Shown in pieces: positions 21,025 to 33,799 of a stretch of 64,000 nucleotides of DNA. The stretch spans positions 9,610,001-9,674,000 of the forward strand of contig OW051472.1 of NCBI GenBank assembly GCA_932521025.1, written 5' to 3'. Below the pieces are notes generated by a model. That model was not told the origin of the DNA. It worked only from the letters and a program-made list of their open reading frames with translations, and made no database searches. The first letter of the stretch is position 1. Each line of letters begins with the position of its first letter. The position numbers were made by a program, and so were the translations under genes. This DNA is from Oscheius onirici (lineage: Eukaryota; Nematoda; Chromadorea; Rhabditida; Rhabditidae).

Positions 21025-24000
21025 AACAGAGGGACAGTGGGACAGTGGGACAAAGGGACAGAATGACAGAGGGACAGAGAGGGACAGAGTGACAGAGGGA
21101 CAGAATGACAGAGGGACAGAGGGACAGAGGGACAGAGGGACAAAAAGACAGAGAGACAAGGGACAGAGAGACAGGGGGACGTAGGGACAAAGGGGTTGAG
21201 GGACAGAGGTACAGAGGGACAGAATGACAGAGGGACAGAGTGACAGAGGGACAGGGGGACAGAGAGAGACAGAGAGACAGGGGGACGTAGGGACAAAGAG
21301 GCTGAGGGACAGAGAGAGACAGAGAGACAGAGGTACAGAGGGACAGAGGGACAGAGGGACAGGGGGACAGAGAGGGACAGAGAGGGACAGAGAGACAGAG
21401 GTACAGAGGGACAGAATGACAGAGGGACAGAGTGACAGAGGGACAGAGGGACAGAATGACAGAGGGACAGAGGGACAGAGGGACAGAATGACAGAGGGAC
21501 AGAGTGACAGAGGGACAGAGGGACAGAGAGGGACAGAGAGGGACAGAGAGACAGAGGTACAGAGGGACAGAATGACAGAGGGACAGAGAGGGACAGAGAG
21601 GGACAGAGAGGGACAGAGGGACAGAATGACAGAGGGACAGAGTGACAGAGGGACAGAGGGACAGAGAGGGACAGAGAGGGACAGAGAGACAGAGGTACAG
21701 AGGGACAGAATGACAGAGGGACAGAGAGGGACAGAGAGGGACAGAGAGGGACAGAGGGACAGAATGACAGAGGGACAGAATGACAGAGGGACAGAGTGAC
21801 AGAGGGACAGGGGGACAGAGAGGGACAGAGAGGGACAGAGAGACAGAGGTACAGAGGGACAGAATGACAGAGGGACAGAGGGACAGAGAGGGACAGAGAG
21901 GGACAGAGGGACAGAATGACAGAGGGACAGAGTGACAGAGGGACAGAGTGACAGAGGGACAGAGGGACAGAATGACAGAGGGACAGAGGGACAGAGGGAC
22001 AGAATGACAGAGGGACAGAGTGACAGAGGGACAGAGGGACAGAGAGGGACAGAGAGGGACAGAGAGACAGAGGTACAGAGGGACAGAATGACAGAGGGAC
22101 AGAGAGGGACAGAGAGGGACAGAGAGGGACAGAGGGACAGAATGACAGAGGGACAGAATGACAGAGGGACAGAGTGACAGAGGGACAGGGGGACAGAGAG
22201 GGACAGAGAGGGACAGAGAGACAGAGGTACAGAGGGACAGAATGACAGAGGGACAGAGGGACAGAGAGGGACAGAGAGGGACAGAGGGACAGAATGACAG
22301 AGGGACAGAGTGACAGAGGGACAGAATGACAGAGGGACAGAGTGACAGAGGGACAGGGGGACAGAGAGGGACAGAGAGGGACAGAGAGACAGAGGTACAG
22401 AGGGACAGAATGACAGAGGGACAGAGAGGGACAGAGAGGGACAGAGAGGGACAGAGGGACAGAATGACAGAGGGACAGAGTGACAGAGGGACAGAATGAC
22501 AGAGGGACAGAGTGACAGAGAGACAGGGGGACGTAGGGACAAAGGGGCTGAGGGACAGAGAGAGACAGAGAGACAGAGGGACAGTGGGACAGTGGGACAA
22601 AGGGACAGAATGACAGAGGGACAGAGAGGGACAGAGTGACAGAGGGACAGAATGACAGAGGGACAGAGGGACAGAGGGACAGAGGGACAGAGGGACAAAA
22701 AGACAGAGAGACAAGGGACAGAGAGACAGGGGGACGTAGGGACAAAGGGGTTGAGGGACAGAGGTACAGAGGGACAGAATGACAGAGGGACAGAGTGACA
22801 GAGGGACAGGGGGACAGAGAGAGACAGAGAGACAGGGGGACGTAGGGACAAAGAGGCTGAGGGACAGAGAGAGACAGAGAGACAGAGGTACAGAGGGACA
22901 GAATGACAGAGGGACAGAGGGACAGAGGGACAGAATGACAGAGGGACAGAGGGACAGAGGGACAGAATGACAGAGGGACAGAGTGACAGAGGGACAGAGG
23001 GACAGAGAGGGACAGAGAGGGACAGAGAGACAGAGGTACAGAGGGACAGAATGACAGAGGGACAGAGAGGGACAGAGAGGGACAGAGAGACAGAGGTACA
23101 AAGGGACAGAATGACAGAGGGACAGAGTGACAGAGGGACAGAGGGACAGAATGACAGAGGGACAGAGGGACAGAGGGACAGAATGACAGAGGGACAGAGT
23201 GACAGAGGGACAGAGGGACAGAGAGGGACAGAGAGGGACAGAGAGACAGAGGTACAGAGGGACAGAATGACAGAGGGACAGAGAGGGACAGAGAGGGACA
23301 GAGAGGGACAGAGGGACAGAATGACAGAGGGACAGAATGACAGAGGGACAGAGTGACAGAGGGACAGGGGGACAGAGAGGGACAGAGAGGGACAGAGAGA
23401 CAGAGGTACAGAGGGACAGAATGACAGAGGGACAGAGGGACAGAGAGGGACAGAGAGGGACAGAGGGACAGAATGACAGAGGGACAGAGTGACAGAGGGA
23501 CAGAATGACAGAGGGACAGAGTGACAGAGGGACAGGGGGACAGAGAGGGACAGAGAGGGACAGAGAGACAGAGGTACAGAGGGACAGAATGACAGAGGGA
23601 CAGAGAGGGACAGAGAGGGACAGAGGGACAGAATGACAGAGGGACAGAGTGACAGAGGGACAGAATGACAGAGGGACAGAGTGACAGAGAGACAGGGGGA
23701 CGTAGGGACAAAGGGGCTGAGGGACAGAGAGAGACAGAGAGACAGAGGTACAGAGGGACAGAATGACAGAGGGACAGAATGACAGAGGGACAGGGGGACA
23801 GAGAGGGACAGAGAGGGACAGAGAGACAGAGAGACAGAGGGACAGAATGACAGAGGGACAGAGAGGGACAGAGAGGGACAGAGGGACAGAATGACAGAGG
23901 GACAGAGTGACAGAGGGACAGAGAGGGACAGAGAGACAGAATGACAGAGGGACAGAGAGGGACAGAGTGACAGAGGGACAGAATGACAGAGGGACAGAGT

Positions 24001-24572
24001 GACAGAGGGACAGGGGGACAGAGAGGGACAGAGAGGGACAGAGAGACAGAGGTACAGAGGGACAGAATGACAGAGGGACAGAGAGGGACAGAGAGGGACA
24101 GAATGACAGAGGGACAGAGTGACAGAGGGACAGAATGACAGAGGGACAGAGTGACAGAGAGACAGGGGGACGTAGGGACAAAGGGGCTGAGGGACAGAGA
24201 GAGACAGAGAGACAGAGGTACAGAGGGACAGAATGACAGAGGGACAGAATGACAGAGGGACAGGGGGACAGAGAGGGACAGAGAGGGACAGAGAGACAGA
24301 GAGACAGAGGGACAGAATGACAGAGGGACAGAGAGGGACAGAGAGGGACAGAGAGGGACAGAGAGGGACAGAGGGACAGAATGACAGAGGGACAGAGTGA
24401 CAGAGGGACAGAGAGGGACAGAGAGACAGAGGGACAGAATGACAGAGGGACAGGGGGATTGAGGGACAGAGGGACAGAGAGGGACAGAGAGACAGAGGGA
24501 CAGAATGACAGAGGGACAGGGGGATTGAGGGACAGAGGAACTGAGGGACAGGGAGAGTGGGACAGAGGGATA
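21025..24572. repeat. GA-rich minisatellite array, about 3.5 kb, 10-bp unit with higher-order structure
   Basis: The plus strand is made almost entirely of GACAGAGGGA-type units, with variants GACAGAATGA, GACAGAGTGA and 8-bp GACAGAGA. Longer composite blocks recur. A block containing GGGACAAAAAGACAGAGAGA occurs near 21135 and again near 22688, about 1.55 kb apart. A block with GGGGGACGTAGGGACAAAG occurs at least six times, including near 22524, 23693 and 24165. Because units lack stop codons, very long open frames exist on both strands (Ser/Leu/Cys/Pro-rich on minus, Asp/Arg/Gly/Gln-rich on plus). They are not genes: three minus frames are open together, and there is no start or splice context. 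Confidence 0.95.
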
Positions 24573-25914
24573 GGCTGTTAACTGCTATCTGTTTTGAAAA
24601 GAACAAAACTAAGGCACTTAGCCCCGGAGGGGCGTAGCATAACTTGTACAGTCAAAAATTGTATCATAATATTTTCCTCTGTGAAAGAACTCCAGTCAGC
24701 CCTCCCAAAAGTTGAGTCAAGTAAACACGGGGTCCAGTACGTGTTCATAGAACTTGATGAATATGAAAGAAAACGTGTGAGTGTTAAGTCACACCGAATG
24801 GGGGCGACAGGAAACTATTAACTTGTGACCTTATAAATTTTTCAAATTTAATCGTGAAGCCTCTCGTTTGTAGAATTTCATTAGAGAGAAAAGACATGCG
24901 GGCGGAATGAGTTTAATGGTTGAAAGAACCGTTCTTGCTAGATTATCAGGAAGTAGGGTTCCTAATTTAGTGCTTGTTGTTGCTCAAATGAGAAAACAGG
25001 AAAACGTCGTTTAGGGTGTCGTTTTCTTCCTGAATCACAAATAATTATTATTCAAAAGAACACGCTTTAGGTCTTGTCAGAATTGCAATAACCAGGCGCT
25101 CTAAAATGAGACCAAATGTATTACCAAAACTGGAAATTTATGTACATTTTCTTATGAATAGCTGCTTCATCGGATTCTAATTTCTTCTCCGAAAAAAAAG
25201 TTATTGTCAGGGCGGGAAATATCAAGAAAAGGATTGGGGATTGTACTACAGGCTTTTCGAGTCAGACAAGAAAACAACGACAGACAAAAAGAGAAAAGCT
25301 GAAAACAGGCTGATCTTGCCCGCAGTTTACTCCTGATCCCTTCTAAACATCTTCTTCTGAATTTTAGTATAGACAGGGGCTTCTTTCCAACCTCGAAGCA
25401 AGGAAATAATCGCATTTGGTCAAGAGTTGCAGAAGAGGGAACGCACAACGAGAGAACAAGGGGCGTGACCTGGGGAGGAGGAGGAAAGGAGCTCAAGTTT
25501 CTCTTCAGAGTGAGGGTGTTCAGTTGGCTGGAAAAGGGAGCGCTGTGACCAATCAGCCAGGTGTACCAACGCATAGCGAAAGAAAAAAATTAAGAAGTGT
25601 GATACTGCTAAAAAACGATTTGCACAGAGATCAGTCAAGATTTTAGAAATATATCCCTTACTTTTATCATTTCTCTATCCTTTCAACTACTGAAAAGAAA
25701 AAGAAGTTCAGTGTACGGGTAGATTGTATTCTTGACCTTCGGCTCTTGTAGCCATAAACATACCACTTATTCTTAATGTTGTTTCTAATCACGCGACACC
25801 TTTAGTCTGAGCTGGAAGGTTTTTCTATTGTATTAATGGAACAGAGCTCAATCACTACAGTAGTCTGTCAAAACATTTTAAAAAAGGAAAGGGCACAAGA
25901 ATCTTGAGACTACA

Positions 25915-26128
25915 CTTGGGCACCTCGACTCGAGCCGAGTCTCAAATACTCTTCGATGAAGGAAGTATGCAGTCAATGACGAAAGTTTTTTGATATTTCC
26001 CGTTTGTTGAGCCAAATAACCTTTCACTTTTGTATGTAGTGATAAGACTCCGAGAGCCTCGACTCGGGTCGGCTCCAGAACTCTATTCGAATCGGCTCGT
26101 GACTTGACTTTTCGACTCGACTCCCAAG
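25915..26128. repeat. GAGTCGAGTCG-rich foldback element, copy 2
   Basis: Ends CTTGGGCACCTCGACTCG and CGACTCGACTCCCAAG are inverted copies. The core TTGTTGAGCCAAATAACCTTT is shared with the 6755-6992 element. It is diverged and shows no clear target duplication. Confidence 0.65.
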
Positions 26129-28436
26129 TATACTTAAGACTATTGTTTCTTTCACTTTAGATACACACCTAATGACGACACTAGCATCTCCAATTTAGAG
26201 ACGTTTGTTTGAGAATGAGACAATCTTTTCAGGAGATGAGATGAGGACGTCCGGACAATAGAGAAACAACCCCACGCAAAGAAGTTTATGAGAAGAGTAC
26301 TGATAGAATTCAGTGGGAAAGTTTAAAGGAGTAGTAGTAGGCGGAACGGGAGAGAAACATGGAGGAAGTTTGTAGATAAGCAATTTTTGGATTAGCAAAT
26401 GTTTCTCTCGCTGATAAGATTCTATTTTCGGCCACCAGGCTACTAGTATAATCTCACGTGTGCTACGAGATTAAAAAGAAAGATCAACAGTCATTTGTCA
26501 ACACATTCCCAGCCGTCCCCTCTCGAAACGGAAATTGAGTTTTTGACCCGCGTTTTTCGGACATTTCAATGACCAATCGTACTAGTACTGAAAAAGGGCA
26601 GATCCTGAGGATTTGCAGCTTTCAAAATCTTGACAGAGACAGGTATGATTTGTTCATAAAAAGCGACTACCGTTTCCATAATAATCTGCTCAAATGTAAG
26701 TTCTGCAACCAACTTTGAATTTCGGCAGTGTATTTTTCATTTCGGGTTTCAGGCAATTTTCCTGCTCTCCCTCTAGTTTCCACAACCGAAAGTTCTCATC
26801 TGGAGACTCTCTCAAAGTTCGATGTCCGACCTTTCAAGTAGTTCCGGTGAGAACTCTAGGTGGACGCACTGGTTAAGTTTATGGAGAATCATTTATGGAG
26901 AAAAAAGATGTGGAAACAAGAAGCCAATCAAAAGTACTGCTTCCCATCGGCAAAACGTTAGCACCCATATTTCATCGCCTAACTGAAAACAGCAGTGTCT
27001 CCGCGACAAGTTGATCTCCCCCTGCCCGTAGGGCTCTTTATCTTGCAACACTCACTCTCGAAACTATATAGTCGCCCTGAGATTGTGCTCCCAAAAAAAC
27101 CCGCGCTTTTGCAATAAACGAACGGAAGAGGCGAAAAGTGGAGAGGCGGAGGCCTTTGCCCTGAAACAATGCAGATTGCTCTATGGACTAGAGTCTATTG
27201 TTTTTCGTTCGTACAGCTGAAAATGGCTCGGGATTTTGTGTTTGGATGAGAAAGAGTTCCGGGTACAGAGTAGATTTCAATATTTTGCCGAAAATCAGCT
27301 AGCAATGAAAGACTTCCTCATCTTTAGTCGAATCTTCGTTGAAGTTCAGACTGTAAATCAAAGGAAATAGAACATTGTTCTGAAGGGAAACAAATCTTTT
27401 TCCGGCAGACCTATTTTAGATTATTGGGTCGTTTGAACAGGATTTTGCCACAGATTGTTTGGTGATCCAATCGCTTGAAAAAAGGGAGAATGTTCGGAAA
27501 CGAAGTAGCGTGTAAGAAATTTAAAGTAGTCGTCAACAAATTTCTATTTTTGGGAAAGACTTTCGGCAAAGATCGTAGCTATATCGTAAAAACACTACGT
27601 CGCAGGTGGAATTTCTTATTTTCGTCGGCAAAACATGAGAATATTCTATAAACAACCGAAATTAACACATAAAAACTGTCAAGTTCAGTCAAAATGTCTC
27701 GAAAGATCATAAAAAGGTGTGCGAATTATGGCAAAAAAAAAAGTTTCAGTGCGTTGGTTCAGTGGACAGCTGGAACAATATGACTGTCCTCATAGATGAA
27801 AGTCATATTTAACAGCACAGTCAACTAAAGTCGGTGAGATCAGAATCCAAATAATTTTTAGGAGATTGAACCAAAACAGAATGAGTGGATTCAAAGAGAT
27901 AAATAGAGGGAATGAACGTTACCTAGACAGCCACCTCCTCAACTCACTTTCTCCCTAAAATAACTCTCCTCTTTTCCGCTTGGCGACATAAAAGATTACA
28001 GCTCAATTTCACACCTTCCAGTCTCGATGAAGTAGCACATGTTCAGACGGGAAGAAAGAAGTTGAGACAGAAAGTGAGACACTGATGGACACAGAGAATA
28101 AGATGGACAAAGGATAAAGAAAGAGAGGTTCAACGTGTGTGTGTGGAATGATGCAAAATGCGTCAGTCAATATTGACAGTACGAGGCCTACCCCGGAGGG
28201 AACACTCTTCGCGGATCAGCTCAGCTGTTTCCTGTTTGCCATCACCTTGAGAGCTCCAAAAAGACAACGAGACAAAGTTCAGGGCACAATTGTGTTTGCT
28301 ACTCCCACCCGCCTCGCGAGCATTAGGTTTCAGACCGGCGTCTACTCATAGCTGTCCATACCTAATGACCAAAATATAGTTTGTCCCATTAGTCATTCCT
28401 CCTCGCTATGTTTTCTGTGTTTCTCTCTGTGTTTGT

Positions 28437-28452
28437 GGGGGGGGGGGGGGGG
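28437..28452. repeat. Poly-G homopolymer, 16 nt
   Basis: An uninterrupted G run follows GTGTTTGT. It could form G-quadruplexes and is a likely length-polymorphic or error-prone site. Confidence 0.8.
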
Positions 28453-31400
28453 TGGCTTCTTAATGAGTTTAGGAATTGAGAAAACGGGGCATTGCATTGG
28501 AGGGAATGTAGTAGATAGAAGCAATAAAGAGTCTGGATTAGTAAATGTAAAGAGAGGATCAGAAATTGTACAAGGTCCAGAAAAATGTACATATGGAACA
28601 AAGGTCTAAAAATAGCACAGCTGTTTTCACAGACCACAGAATACTGAATAAACCGCTATAAGACAACAGGATCACTGTGAAGTAAAGACAGTCTAAAGAC
28701 CGAAATGAGTAGATTCAGATAGGAAGTCAAGTGGTCAAGTAGGCAAGAATGACATGTAAAGGGGTATAGCAAGAACTATTGTGAACTGAAATACTGCACA
28801 CAGCTGCAGTTTCAGAGTTTCAGAGAAAACAACGAGCAGACAGGAAGAGGAAATTGAAAGAGGCTGTTGACACTTTGCTTCTGGGCTTAAGAGTCATAAG
28901 GGCTCAAAAGGGGCAGCTTCCGCATAAGGTTCTTTTGTTGGAATAACGAGCAGAGTAAAAGCATGCGTGGGAGTTCCCCTTCAAGATTACTTTCCACTTT
29001 GGAACGCTTTTTCTCACACGGGAGTGAGAAAATCGTAGGACAAAGAGATGCCGCTAGTGAATTCTTTTCCCCATCCTAAAAATCTCCGTTTCGTCAGCAT
29101 CATCAAAGAGCAGCCGTCAGAATGACAGAGTTTCTTTCTTACAGAAATAGTGGACAACACAGAAAGACAGACGGACAGAGACCACCGGAACCTGTACACT
29201 CTGTAAAAAAACAAGTATAGACGGTTGCCGTTTTTGTCGATTTTGCATAGTTGCTGTTGTTTTCACGATTCGGGACATATTGCAAACGAAAGATCGGCTA
29301 TAAAAACCCCCAAGAAGCTTTTACCTAGAAAGCCACAAACCAAATTTGTAGTCATATCCCTCATCGAAATGTTAGGTTCCAAAAAACATATTAGTGTAAG
29401 CTAATAGTGGTCATAAACAAGTACATTCACCGCACTGGGGAGGAAATAGTGGTTACATAACCGGTGTCTACTCTCTTCTTATAAAGGAAATTAACGCTAA
29501 CCGCATGAAAAGAGATAAACATATCAGGAATTTCTAATAGGGATTGGGGAGGAACAGGGAGAGACTGCAAACTACGAGGGTAATATGATGAAATGATTCT
29601 TGTCATATGAGTGCCCTAACATCGGACGACAGCTAACGAACCCGCAGAACTAATGAGATCAACGGCTCTGACATGTCTATAAGCAATGTGACTCCGGGTG
29701 GGTTAGAAAATGATTGTCAGGTTTCAAATTCCAGTAAGATCTGCTGCTGGAGAGGCATTCTATAACACACTCACGGGGTGTAGGAGAGGGTCAACAATTG
29801 AGAGCATGGATATAGGTATAAATAGGTTCAAAAGTCATGTCTATTATAAGCTAAGAGCGGCAGCTGTAGAAAGCGCGTCAGGAAAAAGTCGCTGACTGTA
29901 AGACGAGAACAGTTTTTGTGTTCAGGCTGTGTTTTGCGCGCCGCAAGAAATTCCAAATGTTTCGCAAAGAACCGTTTGCCTTCAAAAGTTGTCTAATCAT
30001 ATTTTCAGTGAAAAGTGCTTCAAAATGAGACCAAACATGCAGAAAGATTTGTGAATTGCAAGAAGTTGCAGCTTACACGATCTCGGAAGCTGGCTCTTCA
30101 GTTTTTGAAAAGAGGCATGGCGATGATACAAATATCTTTTTGTTCGCGCATTCCTCTTCAGAATAGACACAAAAAAAACTTAGAGACCTGCTTGCTCCAA
30201 AGCCCAGACAATTTCAGCAAAGAGGACCACATCAGACACCATCCATTAGGCCGTAAAGGCGAAAATAAGTTTTAAAGGAGCCAAGAAATTGGCAATTGGA
30301 AGTCGCAAAGCGACAGACAACAAGGCCCTTATTTGATTAGGACCTTCTTTGCATGGAGATCATACCAAAACGTGGATTTCCAAGAACCAAAGTTCGAAAA
30401 AATACAAAGCACATTCGAGCCTAATTCAATTCCATTGGAACGAGGCTGGCGAAGAAATTAAGCAGAAAATAATGGGAGCTGGTACTTCATTTCCGATGTG
30501 TCTGAATGTGGAGAGGAGGAAATGGAGGGAACGGACACTAGATCTGAAGGATCTCAATTAGGAAGTGACGCTTGGCCAAACGAGGGGAAAAGATTTTAAG
30601 TGTGCTACGCTTTGCAAATTGCTCTCTACAGAGCAGTCTGATGACTTCTCTGGACACCGAACAATGATCATCGTCTTGTGGAGGGAAGTAGCTGTAATCT
30701 ACAATTCTTCAACCTAGAAACAGGGTCTCTAACTTCTTGTCCCTCTCACTTTCCGATTCTTGTAACACCGGACCACATAAAATCTGGACCCTGAGTTCTA
30801 GAAAACTTAATCAAACGCTGACACATCTGTGAGATATCACGTAAAGTCAAAGAACGCATTAGAATATGACGCACTAGAAATTCGTATAGATGATAGCGGG
30901 AATCAGTGCCCTATTGGATGCAAAAAAAGACACACACCAGTCAGACACACTCTGGAAACATAACAACATGCGCCTAGTTAGAGACTAATTTGGGCTCAAA
31001 ATGTAATCCAGCGGCTTATGAGCGTTCGTATTTTTTGGTTATCCTCTAGAGGGGACCATGTATGCTTCAGCAATGACTTAGATGTTTTCGATGTTCGGGT
31101 TCGAAAACATGTCCGTTCGTAGAGAGAGACGGGGATAAGCTGGCAAGATCAAGAAAACAGAAAGATGATATTTCTTTGAAACAGAGAAAAAGATAGGAAC
31201 TAATCTCTAAAGGTCAACTGGCACGGTCGTCACTCGAAAATCGGAGCCAATCGGCAGGCGAACCAACTGACCGCGACTATATTTAGGTCGGCAATTTGCA
31301 TAGCCTTCAGCAGCTGGAATCTCAAAAAGACGGCGAGACGTATCAAAAGTTTGAAAACAAATTGAGCAAATTAACTGGAAACATTCACTTGTTCGAGTCG

Positions 31401-31921
31401 TTGAGCATGAATAGATGCATGGAAATAGAGAAGAGAGACTCGAACACATGGATTCACCGTTCATATGTGCATAAACAGGAAACACTTTGGTAATTAGCAA
31501 TCGAGTTGGAGCTAATGAATTCTGTTCGAGGCATTTTCAGTCAGGTTGGGAAACGAACGTGGAATGCCAAAGGCTGTCTGGTTAGCAAAGGGATTTATGT
31601 ATTAGGTCGCCGGATAAGTGTTTTCCTTTTGCTCATAACTTTTTCCAGATTCATCCAAATCGAGTGATCTTTTTTTTAAAATGTAGGTCTAGCCGAGGCC
31701 GAATGAATAGGCTATATACGAGCACTGGAAAGCTCATCGCCTGAGTACAGTGATCGGGCAAAGTTTCGGTCAAAACACAATTTTGCCCATAACTCTTCAG
31801 GGTTGCATCCTACAAAAAAGTTGTCAACTACAATAATTTTTTTCTTGGCAAGACGAGTATTTTGCTTTTTTGAAAACCGATTTTCGACTTTGGGAACACC
31901 CCTAAACTGAAAATGTCCGGA

Positions 31922-31972
31922 TGGCGCAGTGGGTTTGGAAAATTCACGCTGGAGCGACCAGGGTTCGAGTCC
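31922..31972 (+). repeat. tRNA-like internal promoter (A and B boxes), probable SINE head
   Basis: A perfect A-box consensus TGGCGCAGTGG (31922-31932) is followed 29 nt later by a perfect B box GGTTCGAGTCC (31962-31972). The sequence between and around does not fold into a tRNA: D, anticodon and acceptor stems do not pair. It therefore looks like a tRNA-derived element or decayed tRNA gene rather than a working tRNA. Confidence 0.5.
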
Positions 31973-32581
31973 GCCGAGAGGAAATCTTTTTGTTTTTTAA
32001 CTGTAGCATTCTACTGGGCTAAGAATCACCTCTGCAAAATATCAGCTTTATTGGTTCGGTAATTATCTCAAAAAACTTCGAACGCAGAAAATCACCATGA
32101 GGTGGGGTACATGGTCGAAATTTGGGAATCAAAATCGTTCCTCAACCGAAATTAAGCAACAAAAAAACTAATTTAAATTCCAATTTCTTGTTGGCTAGAA
32201 GTCAACAAAGCAATAATGAATGTCTGGAAAAAAATCGAAAAAATTGAATCAGATTTGGAGAAAATCGCAAAAAACCGTCAGGCTCGAGCCGGCTCGGTGC
32301 CCAAGTATGCAAATCATCCTATAAGTCATTCCGGCTTTTCGTTTTTCATTCCGAATGAAGCGTTCTCCTGCCAAACTCTCAAAACGCGGTTTTTCTCGTA
32401 ATGTACGAGATGATAACCGAGGGAATGAAGAGAAAATGAAAACTTTTGGAAAATCAGACCCCTCTGTTTGAAAACTTGCTGAAGAATACCATTTCTCCCA
32501 TTTTCAATTTACCCAAACATCGTCCAATCTTTTTATACCGAGCTTTTTGTCTTGAATAGACTTACATATTTTTTCAGCCAA

Positions 32582-33227
32582 ATGTTGGAGAGGCGTGTCT
32601 TTTACGAAAACTCTCGCAGCAAAATTCGGCATTTCAAGACAAAGATCGGAACCGAGTCAGTTGCAGCCTTGTTTCTCAATCAACCTTTTAGGATTGTCAG
32701 CTCCTTCAAACGCCACGAAATTTGCTATTGCCATGACGAAACCGGGATATTCGTGGAAAAATACTATACTGCCGATGAGTTCTTCGAACAGGTAGATTTC
32801 TCCTTATTTCTATATTTACGTTCTTTTACAGAATACCCCTGCTGTTAATCTAATCGAGGAGATGGCAATGGCTGGTATCAAAAAGGAGCCCAGTTTGCCC
32901 GTGAAAGTCGAGCCAGAGGACAGCGACGAGTTCAATCTTCCCGAAAAAATTGAGCCAGAAGACTATATTTCGACCAACGGTAAGCTCTACTATTGCACCT
33001 GCATGCCGGAAGCTAGAAAGCCAGAACTTGCCTACAATTTCTCCAAATACGGAGTGGCGGGAGAGAGAAAAGTGATTGCAAGCCGAGTAGGCATGCTTCT
33101 TAGCACCCAAAAGACAAGATTTCAGGCCAGAATGGAAAGAGTAGCCGGTCCAGACTTGTTGGGCGGTGTGAAGACGAAGAAACAATTCACTACGGCCTAC
33201 CCGCACCTTCCACCATCCGAATGGTAA
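32582..33227 (+). CDS. Small protein with clustered SUMO-consensus motifs, unknown family
   Basis: Two exons, 32582-32791 and 32832-33227, give 201 aa with the frame kept. A TTTTTCAG acceptor ends 4 nt before the ATG. The N-terminal 70 residues are basic then mixed (MLERRVFYENSRSK), containing HEICYCHDE and DEFFEQ. The second exon has, within about 30 residues, IKKEP, VKVEPED and EKIEPED. The first two fit the SUMO acceptor consensus (hydrophobic-Lys-x-Glu) and the third is close (Glu-Lys-Ile-Glu). A basic C-terminal part follows (RFQARMERVAG, GGVKTKKQF) ending PPSEW. No domain recognised. A nuclear, SUMO-modified factor is an inference from the motifs alone. Confidence 0.75.
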
Positions 33228-33799
33228 AGTTGTTATATTTTTGCATAAATATTGTTCCTATTTTTTATTTATTTGATTGCATTTATAAGAGTTGATAGAA
33301 TGCAAAAATGACAAGTGGAACGGAGCTGTTTTCTGGACTCTAAACACATAATTTGCCGGAAACCAGACCGTTCGAGAGCCGGGTTCTCCCTCGGAGCATA
33401 GGTAAACTAGAGAACATGATTTTGTTTGTTTCCGTGACTGATTTTGATGGAAAATAGCTACTTAGAAACAAAAACAAGACAGCGCTGTCAACCGGTAAAA
33501 TATTTTGAAAAGTCTCAAAATTTTCACATGATTTTTCCGGAGAGAGAGGTTAAGAAGGCGGAAGTTGTGAGAGGAAATATGAGGGGGTTAAAGATCAGGA
33601 CTGGGAGAAAAATGACATCTAGAAACATGAGCAATGCACTTTCCCCGAAAATTACTATCGAAATGACCTATCTTGTCATCTAATTGAAACTATAGCTTCT
33701 CCCTGCGGCCTGCAATAAAGGCGCCACTGATTGTCCAGACAATTGGATCAAAAGAAGAGATTTATAGAGATCTGACAATTTGGAGAGGGAAACGAAGAG
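33228..33799. other. Convergent intergenic gap
   Basis: 3' regions of the plus gene ending 33227 and the minus gene ending 33800. An 79-codon open frame at 33444 shows nothing recognisable. No gene seen. Confidence 0.5.

Larger units (their letters stand above)
24573..32581. other. 8-kb region without a supportable gene
   Basis: I found no ORF here with splice context, recognisable domain or codon-like composition; the longest open frames are about 60-135 codons and look random. Identifiable contents are a foldback element (25915-26128), a G homopolymer (28437-28452), a tRNA-like promoter pair (31922-31972), and a fragment of the foldback family near 32281. It could hold regulatory DNA or non-coding RNA genes that I cannot see. 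Confidence 0.6.

Noticed and set aside
21025-24572. CRISPR array
   Set aside because: Contiguous minisatellite without spacers, in a eukaryotic genome.
20862-24606. Very long open frames (949-1,232 codons) rich in Ser/Leu/Cys/Pro on the minus strand and Asp/Arg/Gly/Gln on the plus strand
   Set aside because: They are produced by the stop-free 10-bp minisatellite. All three minus frames are open at once and no start, promoter or splice context exists.
31914-31984. Functional tRNA gene
   Set aside because: A and B boxes are perfect, but acceptor, D and anticodon stems do not pair.
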